From positions 186,001 through 250,000 of the forward strand of contig JBBSEX010000001.1 in the NCBI GenBank assembly GCA_038239345.1: DNA of 64,000 bases, read 5' to 3'. Under the pieces are notes generated by a model, which saw only the letters and a program-made list of their open reading frames with translations, made no database searches and was not told the origin of the DNA. This DNA comes from JBBSEX01 sp038239345 (GTDB taxonomy: Bacteria; Acidobacteriota; Terriglobia; Bryobacterales; Bryobacteraceae). The position numbers were made by a program, and so were the translations under genes. Below, piece after piece: positions 43,220-51,050 of this stretch; the first letter of the stretch is position 1; each line of letters begins with the position of its first letter.

Positions 43220-44014
43220 TTAGTAAAGCACGCGGACAAACTCGGCGATGACGTGGAGGCGATCGGAATCTTCGGCGCTGAGGTCCCAATCTTCGAACTC
43301 CGGGTTCAGAGCTTCCAGGCGGATTCGCTCATGGCGCCAACCCGACTCGCCGGGCGTTTTGCTACTCGTATAGCGCTTCACCGTGTAGCGATCGTTCGAT
43401 CCCGCGCCGAGTAATTCCACAAGCACAAGACGTCCTTGCCGCGATCCCGTAACCCCCTGGCGAAATACGCACAGGCTACCATCGGGAATTTTCGGTTCCA
43501 TGGAGCGCCCGGCAATGCGGGCCACGAACATGTCCGGCGTGATCCGCAAATCTTCAGGAGCTTCCTCCCAACCTTGCTCGCCGATCTCTTCGTTTTCTAA
43601 AAATTTACCAGCCGCGGCGCGCAGTGTATACACCGGGATGTGGGTTTGGAGGGGCTTAACACTAGAAACGATGTGGCGGCTATAGAGACGATTCAAGGCG
43701 CGGTCGAAGCTCTCCACCAGCGCGGTTTTTCCCTCGGTGATGCGGATCGTATTGGAGAGATTTTCGTCCAGCCATTCGATCAGGCGGCCGGCGCCCATCT
43801 CGACCGATTTATCAATCAGGTCGGCCGACAGAGCTTCCAGCACCTCGGCGTCGGCGGGGTCGGCGATGGCCTCCCAATCGCGCCGTAAACGGAGATGTAG
43901 CCGGTCGTTCGCCGGATCGAGCAAAAGCACGCCAGCGGTCTCCACACTCCGGCCCGGAAGTTGTACTTCCAGCAGCGAGTAGAGGCCTTCTTGCGTTGTG
44001 AGAACGGCGGGCAT
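43220..44014 (-). CDS. LexA/S24-family autoprotease with non-HTH N-terminal domain
   Basis: The 264-residue protein has a C-terminal S24 peptidase domain: the probable Ala-Gly cleavage site in YTLRAAAGKFLENEE, the Ser nucleophile in ARIAGRSMEPKIPDGSL, and the Lys general base in YTVKRY about 42 residues later. Instead of the LexA helix-turn-helix, residues 1-125 hold a domain with EGLYSLLEVQLPGRSVETAG and VLLLDPANDRL, resembling DUF3037-type proteins. The dyad appears intact, so self-cleavage on a stress signal is plausible. It is the first gene of a two-gene unit with the deoxyribosyltransferase-like protein. Confidence 0.75.
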   Translation of the reverse strand: MPAVLTTQEGLYSLLEVQLPGRSVETAGVLLLDPANDRLHLRLRRDWEAIADPADAEVLEALSADLIDKSVEMGAGRLIEWLDENLSNTIRITEGKTALVESFDRALNRLYSRHIVSSVKPLQTHIPVYTLRAAAGKFLENEEIGEQGWEEAPEDLRITPDMFVARIAGRSMEPKIPDGSLCVFRQGVTGSRQGRLVLVELLGAGSNDRYTVKRYTSSKTPGESGWRHERIRLEALNPEFEDWDLSAEDSDRLHVIAEFVRVLY

Positions 44015-44020
44015 TGTTTT

Positions 44021-45082
44021 TTATTTCACTTCGAACGGATAATATCCCTTACGAGCGCGCACCTTGACGTTCGCCAATCCTACTTTCACGTTGATATTGC
44101 GGAACTGCTTCCCCGCTTTCGATTCCGGCCCTTCCGGGATATAGCGCAAAATATACTGCGTGGTGACCTCGCCGGCGACATTGGCGATTGCCTTGAACAT
44201 TCCATTAGCGATAGCCGCCGCGTAGCCACCCGTACCCACTTTCAAGGCGTAATTGCCCTCGTCCGAGGGAGTGGAAAGATAACCGGAAACTTCGCTGTAG
44301 GGATTCATTAACGGATATTCCACCCGGCCCCCGGTCTCTTCGGCGAGCTTGGTGAGATTAGCCTGGCCTTCACTGGTGAAGCCATAGGCCACGGTGCTAA
44401 CTCCGTAAATTGTCACTAGATTGCGCTGGGCGAGTTCCAGGACTTCTTCCAATTTCTTCTTACTGGCGTTATCGTGCCCGTCGCCAACAATGATGATAAT
44501 CCGCCGCGGTTCGATCGGTTCGCCTTGCACCAGGTTGCGGCTGGTACACGCGGTATAGATGGCGTCATAGAGCGCCGCTCCACCACCCGGCTTCATCTTC
44601 CGAATGGTCTCCACCAATTTGTCGGAAGCGGTTGTCGTGTTCACCAGCAGTTCGGATTCGTTGGAATAGCCAATCAGATACCCGCTATATTTCGGGTCGC
44701 CCGGGATCATGGTCAGGACCAGCTCAATGGCCGCTTCCTGATAAACCTTCCAATGAATCCGATTGGCGTTGCTTTGATCGATGAGGAAACCGACAACCAC
44801 CGGTTGGTTGCGCTCGCGAGTGAAAAATCGAACGTTCTGTTCCTTGCCTTCGTCGAATATCTTAAAGTCGGCTTTGTCGAGATCGCTCACAAATCGGCCT
44901 TTTTCGTCGGTCACCGTCACCGGAACAATCACCTCGTTGACCGATACCGAAATCGGCTTTTGCGCGTTGTCTGGCGGCTTTGCCGTCGATTGGGCTGGGG
45001 CCGGGGCAGGGGATGTTTGACTGTGGAGCGATACCGCTAGCGAGAGTAAAAACAGTGCCCTGGAAATCATGGAAATCTGCAT
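44021..45082 (-). CDS. Secreted VWFA-related protein (acidobacterial TIGR03436 type)
   Basis: The 353-residue protein has a signal peptide (ISRALFLLSLAVSLHSQ) and a Pro/Ala linker. The conserved lead-in is VNEVIVPVTVTDEKGRFVSD followed by DFKIFDEGKEQNVRFF, which marks TIGR03436. The VWA domain begins VVVGFLIDQSNAN, where the usual DxSxS is altered to DQSNA, so metal-dependent binding may be weak. It is close behind the S24 gene in reverse order but read from its own upstream start. The function is unknown; family members are abundant in this phylum. Confidence 0.83.
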   Translation of the reverse strand: MQISMISRALFLLSLAVSLHSQTSPAPAPAQSTAKPPDNAQKPISVSVNEVIVPVTVTDEKGRFVSDLDKADFKIFDEGKEQNVRFFTRERNQPVVVGFLIDQSNANRIHWKVYQEAAIELVLTMIPGDPKYSGYLIGYSNESELLVNTTTASDKLVETIRKMKPGGGAALYDAIYTACTSRNLVQGEPIEPRRIIIIVGDGHDNASKKKLEEVLELAQRNLVTIYGVSTVAYGFTSEGQANLTKLAEETGGRVEYPLMNPYSEVSGYLSTPSDEGNYALKVGTGGYAAAIANGMFKAIANVAGEVTTQYILRYIPEGPESKAGKQFRNINVKVGLANVKVRARKGYYPFEVK

Positions 45083-45099
45083 TGAGTATAGCAACTGCC

Positions 45100-47433
45100 C
45101 TACTTATACAATAGGTATGGCTTACGCCGTTCGACGAAGGCGGCCAACTGATCCTGCAGCCCGGTGATGATCGTTTTTGGATCCTGGCCCGATTTTGCGG
45201 CTTGCATTACTGCTCGGCTCCCAATCAGAAAACGGCAAGCTTCCCAATCGATTTTCCCGGGATAGAATTTCTCCAGCGCCACTCCAATCTCAAGCCCCAG
45301 CCGGAAGCTATCGAAGGCCTCGCGATCGGTCAGAACGAAGCGCACTCCCTCGATTCGCTTCCCCGCAAAATTCGATTCCAGCGGAGTGAATGAGGTCGGA
45401 TAGAAGCGCACCCCGGGAATATAGCGCGTGTTCAGATATCCGGACAGTTCGCGCCCATGAATCCAATCCGCGCCGATCTGTTCAAAGGGCGCATCGGTTC
45501 CCCGTCCAACCGAATAATTTTTTGCGGCTTCAAGCAGTGCCACGCCGGGATACAGCAATGCCGCGTTGAGGCTACGCATATTCGGAGACGGATTGATCCA
45601 CGGCATATCCGTCGAATCGAACCAATCGCCCCGCTGCCAGCCCTGCAGCGGTACAACGTGAATTTCGGCACCTAATTTCCGCTCGCCATTTACCATCCGG
45701 GCCAACTCCCCGAAAGTCATTCCGTGGCGCACCGGCAGGTCAAAGCAGCCGACGAAGCTTTGCAAATTGCTTTCGAGGACCGGCCCATCGACATGTACGC
45801 CCGTGATGGGATTTGGCCGGTCCAGCACCCAGATGGGCACCTTGTTTTTAGACGCTTCCTCAATTGCGTAAATCAGGCTGCAGGAATAGGTATAGAAGCG
45901 CGCTCCGACATCCTGAATATCAAAGACCAGTGCGTCCACATCGCGGAACATTTCCGGGGTCGGCCGGCGCCGTTTCGGCTGATAGAGGCTGACAATCGGA
46001 ATGCCGGTGACAGCATCTTTGGTGTTGTCGATGGTTTCCCGATCTTCGACTCCGGCGATACCATGCTCCGGCGAAAAGATGGACGTCACTTGAATTTTTG
46101 CGGTAACAAGAAGGTCGATATTGCGCCGGCCATCCTGGCTTAAGCCCGTGTGATTCGTAAACAGGGCGACTCGTTTGCCCTTCAGGCGGGCGAAATTTTC
46201 ACCGGCCAGGACGTCTAAGCCAGTTTGCACGGGAGCATTGCGCGCTACCGTCCGGCGTATTCCGGCACCGATGATAGTCTCGTTATATCCCGTCAGGCTG
46301 ACACCCGGAGCATCGATTCCCAGACCGGCAGCGGCAATCGTGGCGATTTTCGCCCGCATGGCGACGGAGGACTTCCCGCGATGGGGATGCACGCTATTCG
46401 ACAGAATGACGATGTACGTCCGCGTTGCCGGATCGATCCATAAAGATGTGCCTGTGAAGCCTGTATGTCCGTAGGAACCGAGCGGAAAAAGCTCGCCCCG
46501 ATTGGAGGCAAACGGCGAGTCGATATCCCACCCGAAACCGCGCAGGATCGGTTGATCGGCCGGAGTTTCGGGAGTCGTAAATTTCCGCACGGTTAGCGGA
46601 CTGACGATGCGCACGCCGTCGCGCATACCCATGCCGAGCATCATCTCGGCAAACTTGCAAAGATCTTCGGCGGTGGTAAAGAGACCCGCATGGCCTGCGA
46701 CGCCACCCATATCGCGGCTTGTTTCGTCGTGAACGACACCGCGCAGCGGACGGCCGCTCAGCGGGTCGATTTCGGTTGGCGCAATCCGCGGACGAAGACT
46801 CTCGGGCGGCCGAAACATAGTCTCCGTCATGCCTAATGGCATAAAGATATTCTCGGCGGCGTATTCGTTTAACATCTTGCCGCTCAGGCGATGCACGATC
46901 TCGCCGAGCAGAATGAAGTTGATATCGCTATACACGAACCGCGTTCCAGGTGGGCCGGCAGGCACGTCTAGCAGGGCTTTACGAATCCCCGTCTGATAGC
47001 CCGTCCAGCTAGGCTGCAGGTCAAGGTCGGGGCGCAGTCCGGAAAAATGAGTCAGCAGATCGCGAATCGTGATGTCGCTCTTGCCGCCTTGAAACTCCGG
47101 CAAATACTGCGTCACCTTGTCGTTCATCCGCAGCTTGCCTTGCTCGTACAACTTCATCAACGAGGTTGTCGTGGCGATTACCTTCGTTAACGACGCCGCG
47201 TCGAAGATAGTATCGAGCGTCATCGCTTCGCGCGACGGGATCAACGCCCGCGATCCGTATGCTTTGCGATGGAGAATCCTCCCCTCGTGTCCGACAATCA
47301 CTACTGCGCCGGGAATCAGTTCTTTACCAATCGCCTCCTGTACCTGGGCGTCGATATCGGCGGATCCGGAAAACGTCTCCTGCCCGAATGCGAAGCAGGC
47401 GAGCAGTGCCAACAAGGCGAAAAGTCTCGTCAT
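45100..47433 (-). CDS. Fusion of beta-lactamase-family serine hydrolase and NamZ-type exo-muramidase (DUF1343)
   Basis: The 777-residue secreted protein has a signal peptide (LFALLALLACFAFGQ). Residues about 25-375 form a class C-type serine hydrolase with FDAASLTKVIATT (SxxK) and RFVYSDINFILLGEI. Residues about 395-775 form a DUF1343/NamZ (GH171) domain: VALFTNHTGLSQDGRRNIDL, IFSPEHGIAG, DIQDVGARFYTYSCSLIYAI, WVLDRPNPITG. NamZ removes terminal MurNAc from peptidoglycan fragments. The fusion would place a peptide- or ester-cleaving domain beside a muramidase, which suggests peptidoglycan turnover in the periplasm. The 5' end overlaps the pterin dehydratase gene by ATGA. Confidence 0.88.
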   Translation of the reverse strand: MTRLFALLALLACFAFGQETFSGSADIDAQVQEAIGKELIPGAVVIVGHEGRILHRKAYGSRALIPSREAMTLDTIFDAASLTKVIATTTSLMKLYEQGKLRMNDKVTQYLPEFQGGKSDITIRDLLTHFSGLRPDLDLQPSWTGYQTGIRKALLDVPAGPPGTRFVYSDINFILLGEIVHRLSGKMLNEYAAENIFMPLGMTETMFRPPESLRPRIAPTEIDPLSGRPLRGVVHDETSRDMGGVAGHAGLFTTAEDLCKFAEMMLGMGMRDGVRIVSPLTVRKFTTPETPADQPILRGFGWDIDSPFASNRGELFPLGSYGHTGFTGTSLWIDPATRTYIVILSNSVHPHRGKSSVAMRAKIATIAAAGLGIDAPGVSLTGYNETIIGAGIRRTVARNAPVQTGLDVLAGENFARLKGKRVALFTNHTGLSQDGRRNIDLLVTAKIQVTSIFSPEHGIAGVEDRETIDNTKDAVTGIPIVSLYQPKRRRPTPEMFRDVDALVFDIQDVGARFYTYSCSLIYAIEEASKNKVPIWVLDRPNPITGVHVDGPVLESNLQSFVGCFDLPVRHGMTFGELARMVNGERKLGAEIHVVPLQGWQRGDWFDSTDMPWINPSPNMRSLNAALLYPGVALLEAAKNYSVGRGTDAPFEQIGADWIHGRELSGYLNTRYIPGVRFYPTSFTPLESNFAGKRIEGVRFVLTDREAFDSFRLGLEIGVALEKFYPGKIDWEACRFLIGSRAVMQAAKSGQDPKTIITGLQDQLAAFVERRKPYLLYK

Positions 47434-47720
47434 GCCAGCTTTTTCGCGATTCCTTCGAGTAGCGTAGCCAGCGTAATATCCTTATTAGTAATCCCTCCCG
47501 AGTCATGCGTAGTCAGGTCAACCGTCACCCGGTTGTAGACGTTGCACCACTCGGGATGATGGTTCATCTTTTCGATGGTCGTCGCCGCGGTGGCCATAAA
47601 ACCGAACGCGCATGGGAAATCGGGGAACTGATACTCACGATGCAGTTTTCCATCCTTAACGCTCCACCCTTCGAGAGATTCCAGCGACGACCTAATTTTC
47701 TCATCGGTCAGTTTCGACAT
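47430..47720 (-). CDS. 4a-hydroxytetrahydrobiopterin dehydratase (pterin carbinolamine dehydratase)
   Basis: The 96-residue protein is full length for the PCD/DCoH family. It shows LEGWSVKDGKLHREYQFPDF, the catalytic KMNHHPEWCNVYNRVTVDLT motif, and the closing THDSGGITNKDITLAT. It recycles 4a-hydroxytetrahydropterin after aromatic amino acid hydroxylation; many bacteria use it in pterin or molybdopterin-related metabolism. No hydroxylase gene is in the window. It is translationally coupled to the muramidase fusion, with no clear functional link. Confidence 0.94.
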   Translation of the reverse strand: MSKLTDEKIRSSLESLEGWSVKDGKLHREYQFPDFPCAFGFMATAATTIEKMNHHPEWCNVYNRVTVDLTTHDSGGITNKDITLATLLEGIAKKLA

Positions 47721-47808
47721 AATTTCAATTTTATCGTCACGGGATTCTTCCGGCTACCACTAAGTTCTGTTGAGATATTATAATTCCACCGATTTACAAA
47801 GGATGGGG

Positions 47809-48792
47809 ATGCGCAACATCATTGCAAGTATCGTCCTGACCGCGGCCTTTGGGATGTTTTCGGCCAAGGCGGAAGCACCGGTAAAGAAGCGTGTGGCTGT
47901 CTTCAACTTCGACAATGCCACGGCGCAAAACCAAACAGCCGAACGCATCCCCTTCATCATGCAGCAGCAAACTGTCGATGTCGGACGCGCGGTTTCAGAT
48001 CTGCTGGTAACGCAGCTCGTCCAGCGCGGCGCCTGCACTATTATTGAGCGCAAAGCGGTCGATAAGCTTCTTAGCGAGCAGAATCTCTCTAATAGCGATC
48101 GCACGGATGTCCTGACGGCGGCGAAGATCGGAAAGATTTTGGGCGTCGACGCGATTATTCTCGGCAGCGTCACCCGCTATGGCCGGGATGACAAGCACAA
48201 GAAGGCTGGCGGCGGCGGGTTTGGGGGAATCGTCGGTGTGCGCGGATCTATCTACGGCAAGCAGGATATTAAAGCCGTGGTGCAGGTGAGCGCGCGTCTG
48301 GTTCGCACGGATACGGCGGAAGTGGTGGCGGTGGCCCAAGGTAACGGCGAGGCGATGCGCAAAAACGTAGAAGTTCAGCCGGGGGAAGATATATTGCTGG
48401 GCGGCCGCGGTGGCGCCGGCGGTGCGGTGATGGATGAGGCGGTGGATAAGGCAGTATCGCAACTCGCTGTACAGATCGAACAGAATCTTCCGAACGTTCC
48501 CCGCCGGGCGATCGTGGTAGAAGGCCTGGTCGCGGATTCCAAAGCATCGGGGCGTTTGGTTCTGAATGTAGGATCGGCCGGCGGGGCGAAGGTCGGCGAT
48601 CGTCTGCAAGTGTGGAAAGCTGGGAAACCGATTCTGGATCCAGGCAGCGGCAAGGTGCTCCGCTACGACGATACGCTGATTGGAGAAGCGGTGGTAACGG
48701 ACGTGGATGAGGGTTCGTCGGTGGCGATGTATTCGGGTACGGAACCGGTGACGGCCGGCGATCGCGTGCGCAGTTTTCCGAGGCCGAAATAA
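47809..48792 (+). CDS. CsgG/HfaB-like secreted or outer-membrane-associated protein
   Basis: The 327-residue protein starts at an ATG with AAGGA 5 nt upstream (upstream in-frame Met codons lack a ribosome site) and has a signal peptide ending near GMFSAKA. The body matches the CsgG nucleotide-binding-like fold: KRVAVFNFDNAT, DLLVTQLVQRGACTIIERKA, LLSEQNLSNSD, AAKIGKILGVDAIILGSVTR. A C-terminal domain of about 80 residues follows (VGSAGGAKVGDRLQVWK), similar to FlgT-like C-terminal modules. No lipobox Cys is seen. CsgG-type proteins form export pores or scaffold proteins; curli genes are absent here. It may form an operon with the aminotransferase. Confidence 0.8.
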   Translation: MRNIIASIVLTAAFGMFSAKAEAPVKKRVAVFNFDNATAQNQTAERIPFIMQQQTVDVGRAVSDLLVTQLVQRGACTIIERKAVDKLLSEQNLSNSDRTDVLTAAKIGKILGVDAIILGSVTRYGRDDKHKKAGGGGFGGIVGVRGSIYGKQDIKAVVQVSARLVRTDTAEVVAVAQGNGEAMRKNVEVQPGEDILLGGRGGAGGAVMDEAVDKAVSQLAVQIEQNLPNVPRRAIVVEGLVADSKASGRLVLNVGSAGGAKVGDRLQVWKAGKPILDPGSGKVLRYDDTLIGEAVVTDVDEGSSVAMYSGTEPVTAGDRVRSFPRPK

Positions 48793-48806
48793 CGGAAGGA
48801 GTCTCC

Positions 48807-49922
48807 ATGATTACCCGGCGTGATCTTGTCGCGAGAATTGCGATGGCGGCTGCCGCGGCGCGAGCGATGCCGGAGATGGCCTACGCCCAACAAGCGGCCG
48901 CTTTTCCCAAGAAGGCAACAGACGAGCGGATCTGGCTCGACTCCAATGAAAATCCCCACGGTCCGCCGCCTGCAGTGATACAAGCCATGAACAGCGCCCT
49001 GGCGATTAGTAATCGCTATCATTTTGGGGAGCTTGCGGAATTTGAGAACATCCTCGCGCGCAGCGAAGGGTTGCGGCCGGAACAGATTATCGTAGGTTCG
49101 GGTTCGAGCGAGAATTTGCACGCCGCAGTCCACGCTTTTACTTCGCCCTCGCTACCGCTGATCACGACCGCGCCGGGCTACGAAACTCCCACCGATGTGG
49201 CGCAGGCCGTCGGTCACCGGGTGATTTCGGTTCCGGTGACGGCCGGATACTATGCCGACGTACGGGCCATGGCTTCCGCGGCGGAAAAGGCGGGCGGGCT
49301 GATCTACATTTGTAATCCTAATAATCCTACGTCGGCTGTGACACCGAAGGCCGATATCGACTGGTTGGTGGAACACCTTCCGGCGAAGGCCGTGTTGGTT
49401 GTCGACGAAGCATACATCCATTACGCGGAAACGCCGCTGATGGCCAGCGCGCTTCCGTATGTCCGGGCGGGGAAGAATGTCGTGGTGATGCGAACGTTCT
49501 CGAAAATTTATGGAATGGCCGGGCTGCGCGTCGGATTTGCCTGCGCCAAGCCCGAGCTAATTCTGCAGATGGCCCCGTTTCGCCTGAACGTAATCTCGAT
49601 TGTGTCGGCGCGTGCCGTAGCCGCCGCTTTAAGCGAATCGAAGGACCTGCTTCCCGCGCGCAAGGCGGAAAACTCCAGCACCCGGCGTGAGTTGTGCGAA
49701 TGGCTGCGGCGGAAAAATATTCGCTACGTGGAACCGCAGGCGAATTTCATAATGATCGACGTGAAACGCAATGTCAGGGAGTTTGGGCGGGCGATGGCGA
49801 AACAGGGAGTAATGGTGGGACGCCCCTTTCCGCCGCTCGATAACCTGCTACGGGTGACGATTGGAACGAGTGCCGAGATGGCTCGATTTCGCGATGTCCT
49901 GGCGCGCGTTTATGAGGGTTAA
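48807..49922 (+). CDS. Tat-exported PLP-dependent aminotransferase (HisC-like)
   Basis: The 371-residue fold-type I aminotransferase is related to histidinol-phosphate aminotransferase: WLDSNENPHGPPPAVIQAMN, IVGSGSSENLHAAVHAF, YICNPNNPTSAVTP, VLVVDEAYIHYAE, and the PLP Lys in MRTFSKIYGMAGLRVGFA. It carries a twin-arginine leader (MITRRDLVARIAMAAAAARA), so it should act outside the cytoplasm, which is unusual for a PLP enzyme. The start is preceded by AAGGAGT. The substrate is probably an amino acid or amino alcohol and not histidinol phosphate. Confidence 0.85.
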   Translation: MITRRDLVARIAMAAAAARAMPEMAYAQQAAAFPKKATDERIWLDSNENPHGPPPAVIQAMNSALAISNRYHFGELAEFENILARSEGLRPEQIIVGSGSSENLHAAVHAFTSPSLPLITTAPGYETPTDVAQAVGHRVISVPVTAGYYADVRAMASAAEKAGGLIYICNPNNPTSAVTPKADIDWLVEHLPAKAVLVVDEAYIHYAETPLMASALPYVRAGKNVVVMRTFSKIYGMAGLRVGFACAKPELILQMAPFRLNVISIVSARAVAAALSESKDLLPARKAENSSTRRELCEWLRRKNIRYVEPQANFIMIDVKRNVREFGRAMAKQGVMVGRPFPPLDNLLRVTIGTSAEMARFRDVLARVYEG

Positions 49923-51046
49923 GGCGCCCATAGAACCGGCTGCCGAAGGAAGTAGTTCCTAGTCGCTTCTTCGCTATTCGAGCCGGGCCGCAGTGTCTTC
50001 CAAAGGTCGATCAAATCCGGGCGCTGAAAGGCCCAACCGGCGAATAGTAAACTCTCCTGCCGCAGCGGCCACTCGCTGTCGTACATGACGTCCGGTGGTA
50101 AGGGCCAAGCCTTCTTGTCACGGATAAATGGGGCCATGAATTCGACCGCTTTTCGCATCCCGCGGCCGTCGGGCAACTGAAACCGCCAGAGATCATCGCC
50201 CAGAATCTGGCACACACCGGCCAGCGCTTCCAAATTGAATAGCGAATAACCGTAGGGCTTGGTACGTTTCATTTCCAGCGAGAAACTGCCATCGGCGGCG
50301 AACTGTTCGGGCACAACGATCGTCCGGAAGCGGTCGCGGCAGAAGGTTATCAATTCCGCGTTGCCGGTTAACGATGCGAACTGAGCCACCTGCAACACCC
50401 AGCAGGAGCCGTGATTGTTCTTCGCTTCGCGTTCCGCAATGCCGTAGGGGTGGGTGATCATCCACTGGGTATAAGTCGCGAACCATTGCCGCACCGCTTC
50501 CAAATCGCCGATTTTTTCCAGTAACTGGACGCCCCGCGCGACTTCAACCAGATGAACGGTGTCGATGATCCCTGTGGCCCGGCCGCTAGCCCGCCCCTGA
50601 ATCGCCTGCGCAAACCGCAGGTTGGGGTTCATACGCGTTTCGGGGTTGACGAACCAGGCGCGAAGATGGGCGATCGCGTGGTCGGCGTAACGCTTCTGCC
50701 CGGTTAAGATCCAAGCCGCGACTAGCGCCGGCATCTGCACGCTGAGACGCATCAGAGCGCGCCGGTGACCGGCAAAATTGCCGGGATTCGACAGGCCGTC
50801 GCGTTGGATGTAGGGGCCTGCGGGATTGTTCGGATCGGGCCACCAATAGTCGCCTTCGGAATAGAAATCGTGTAGGCCGCCGGCGCTTCGTTCGCATCGG
50901 GAGGCGGTGATGGTTAGCGGAGCTTGGTGAAGAAAGGCCTTCGCCTGTCGCAAAATGCGCGAGCGGTCGAAAGCCTTCACGTCAAAACCGTCTCTCGCGG
51001 CCAACAACGGAACGGCGGCGGTAACCAGGAACGCGCGGCGATTCAC
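49919..51046 (-). CDS. Alginate lyase family (PL5-like) protein, exported
   Basis: The 375-residue protein begins MNRRAFLVTAAVPLLAA, a short Tat-like leader. The alpha/alpha-toroid body shows EGDYWWPDPNNPAGPYIQRD, the substrate-groove segment EREAKNNHGSCWVLQVAQFA with the conserved Asn-Asn-His, and LFNLEALAGVCQILGDD. These match the alginate lyase superfamily (PF05426). It would cleave uronate-containing polysaccharides by beta-elimination in the periplasm. It overlaps the aminotransferase 3' end by 4 bp (convergent) and is followed upstream by a peptidase on the same strand. Confidence 0.88.
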   Translation of the reverse strand: MNRRAFLVTAAVPLLAARDGFDVKAFDRSRILRQAKAFLHQAPLTITASRCERSAGGLHDFYSEGDYWWPDPNNPAGPYIQRDGLSNPGNFAGHRRALMRLSVQMPALVAAWILTGQKRYADHAIAHLRAWFVNPETRMNPNLRFAQAIQGRASGRATGIIDTVHLVEVARGVQLLEKIGDLEAVRQWFATYTQWMITHPYGIAEREAKNNHGSCWVLQVAQFASLTGNAELITFCRDRFRTIVVPEQFAADGSFSLEMKRTKPYGYSLFNLEALAGVCQILGDDLWRFQLPDGRGMRKAVEFMAPFIRDKKAWPLPPDVMYDSEWPLRQESLLFAGWAFQRPDLIDLWKTLRPGSNSEEATRNYFLRQPVLWAP

Positions 51047-51050
51047 AACC

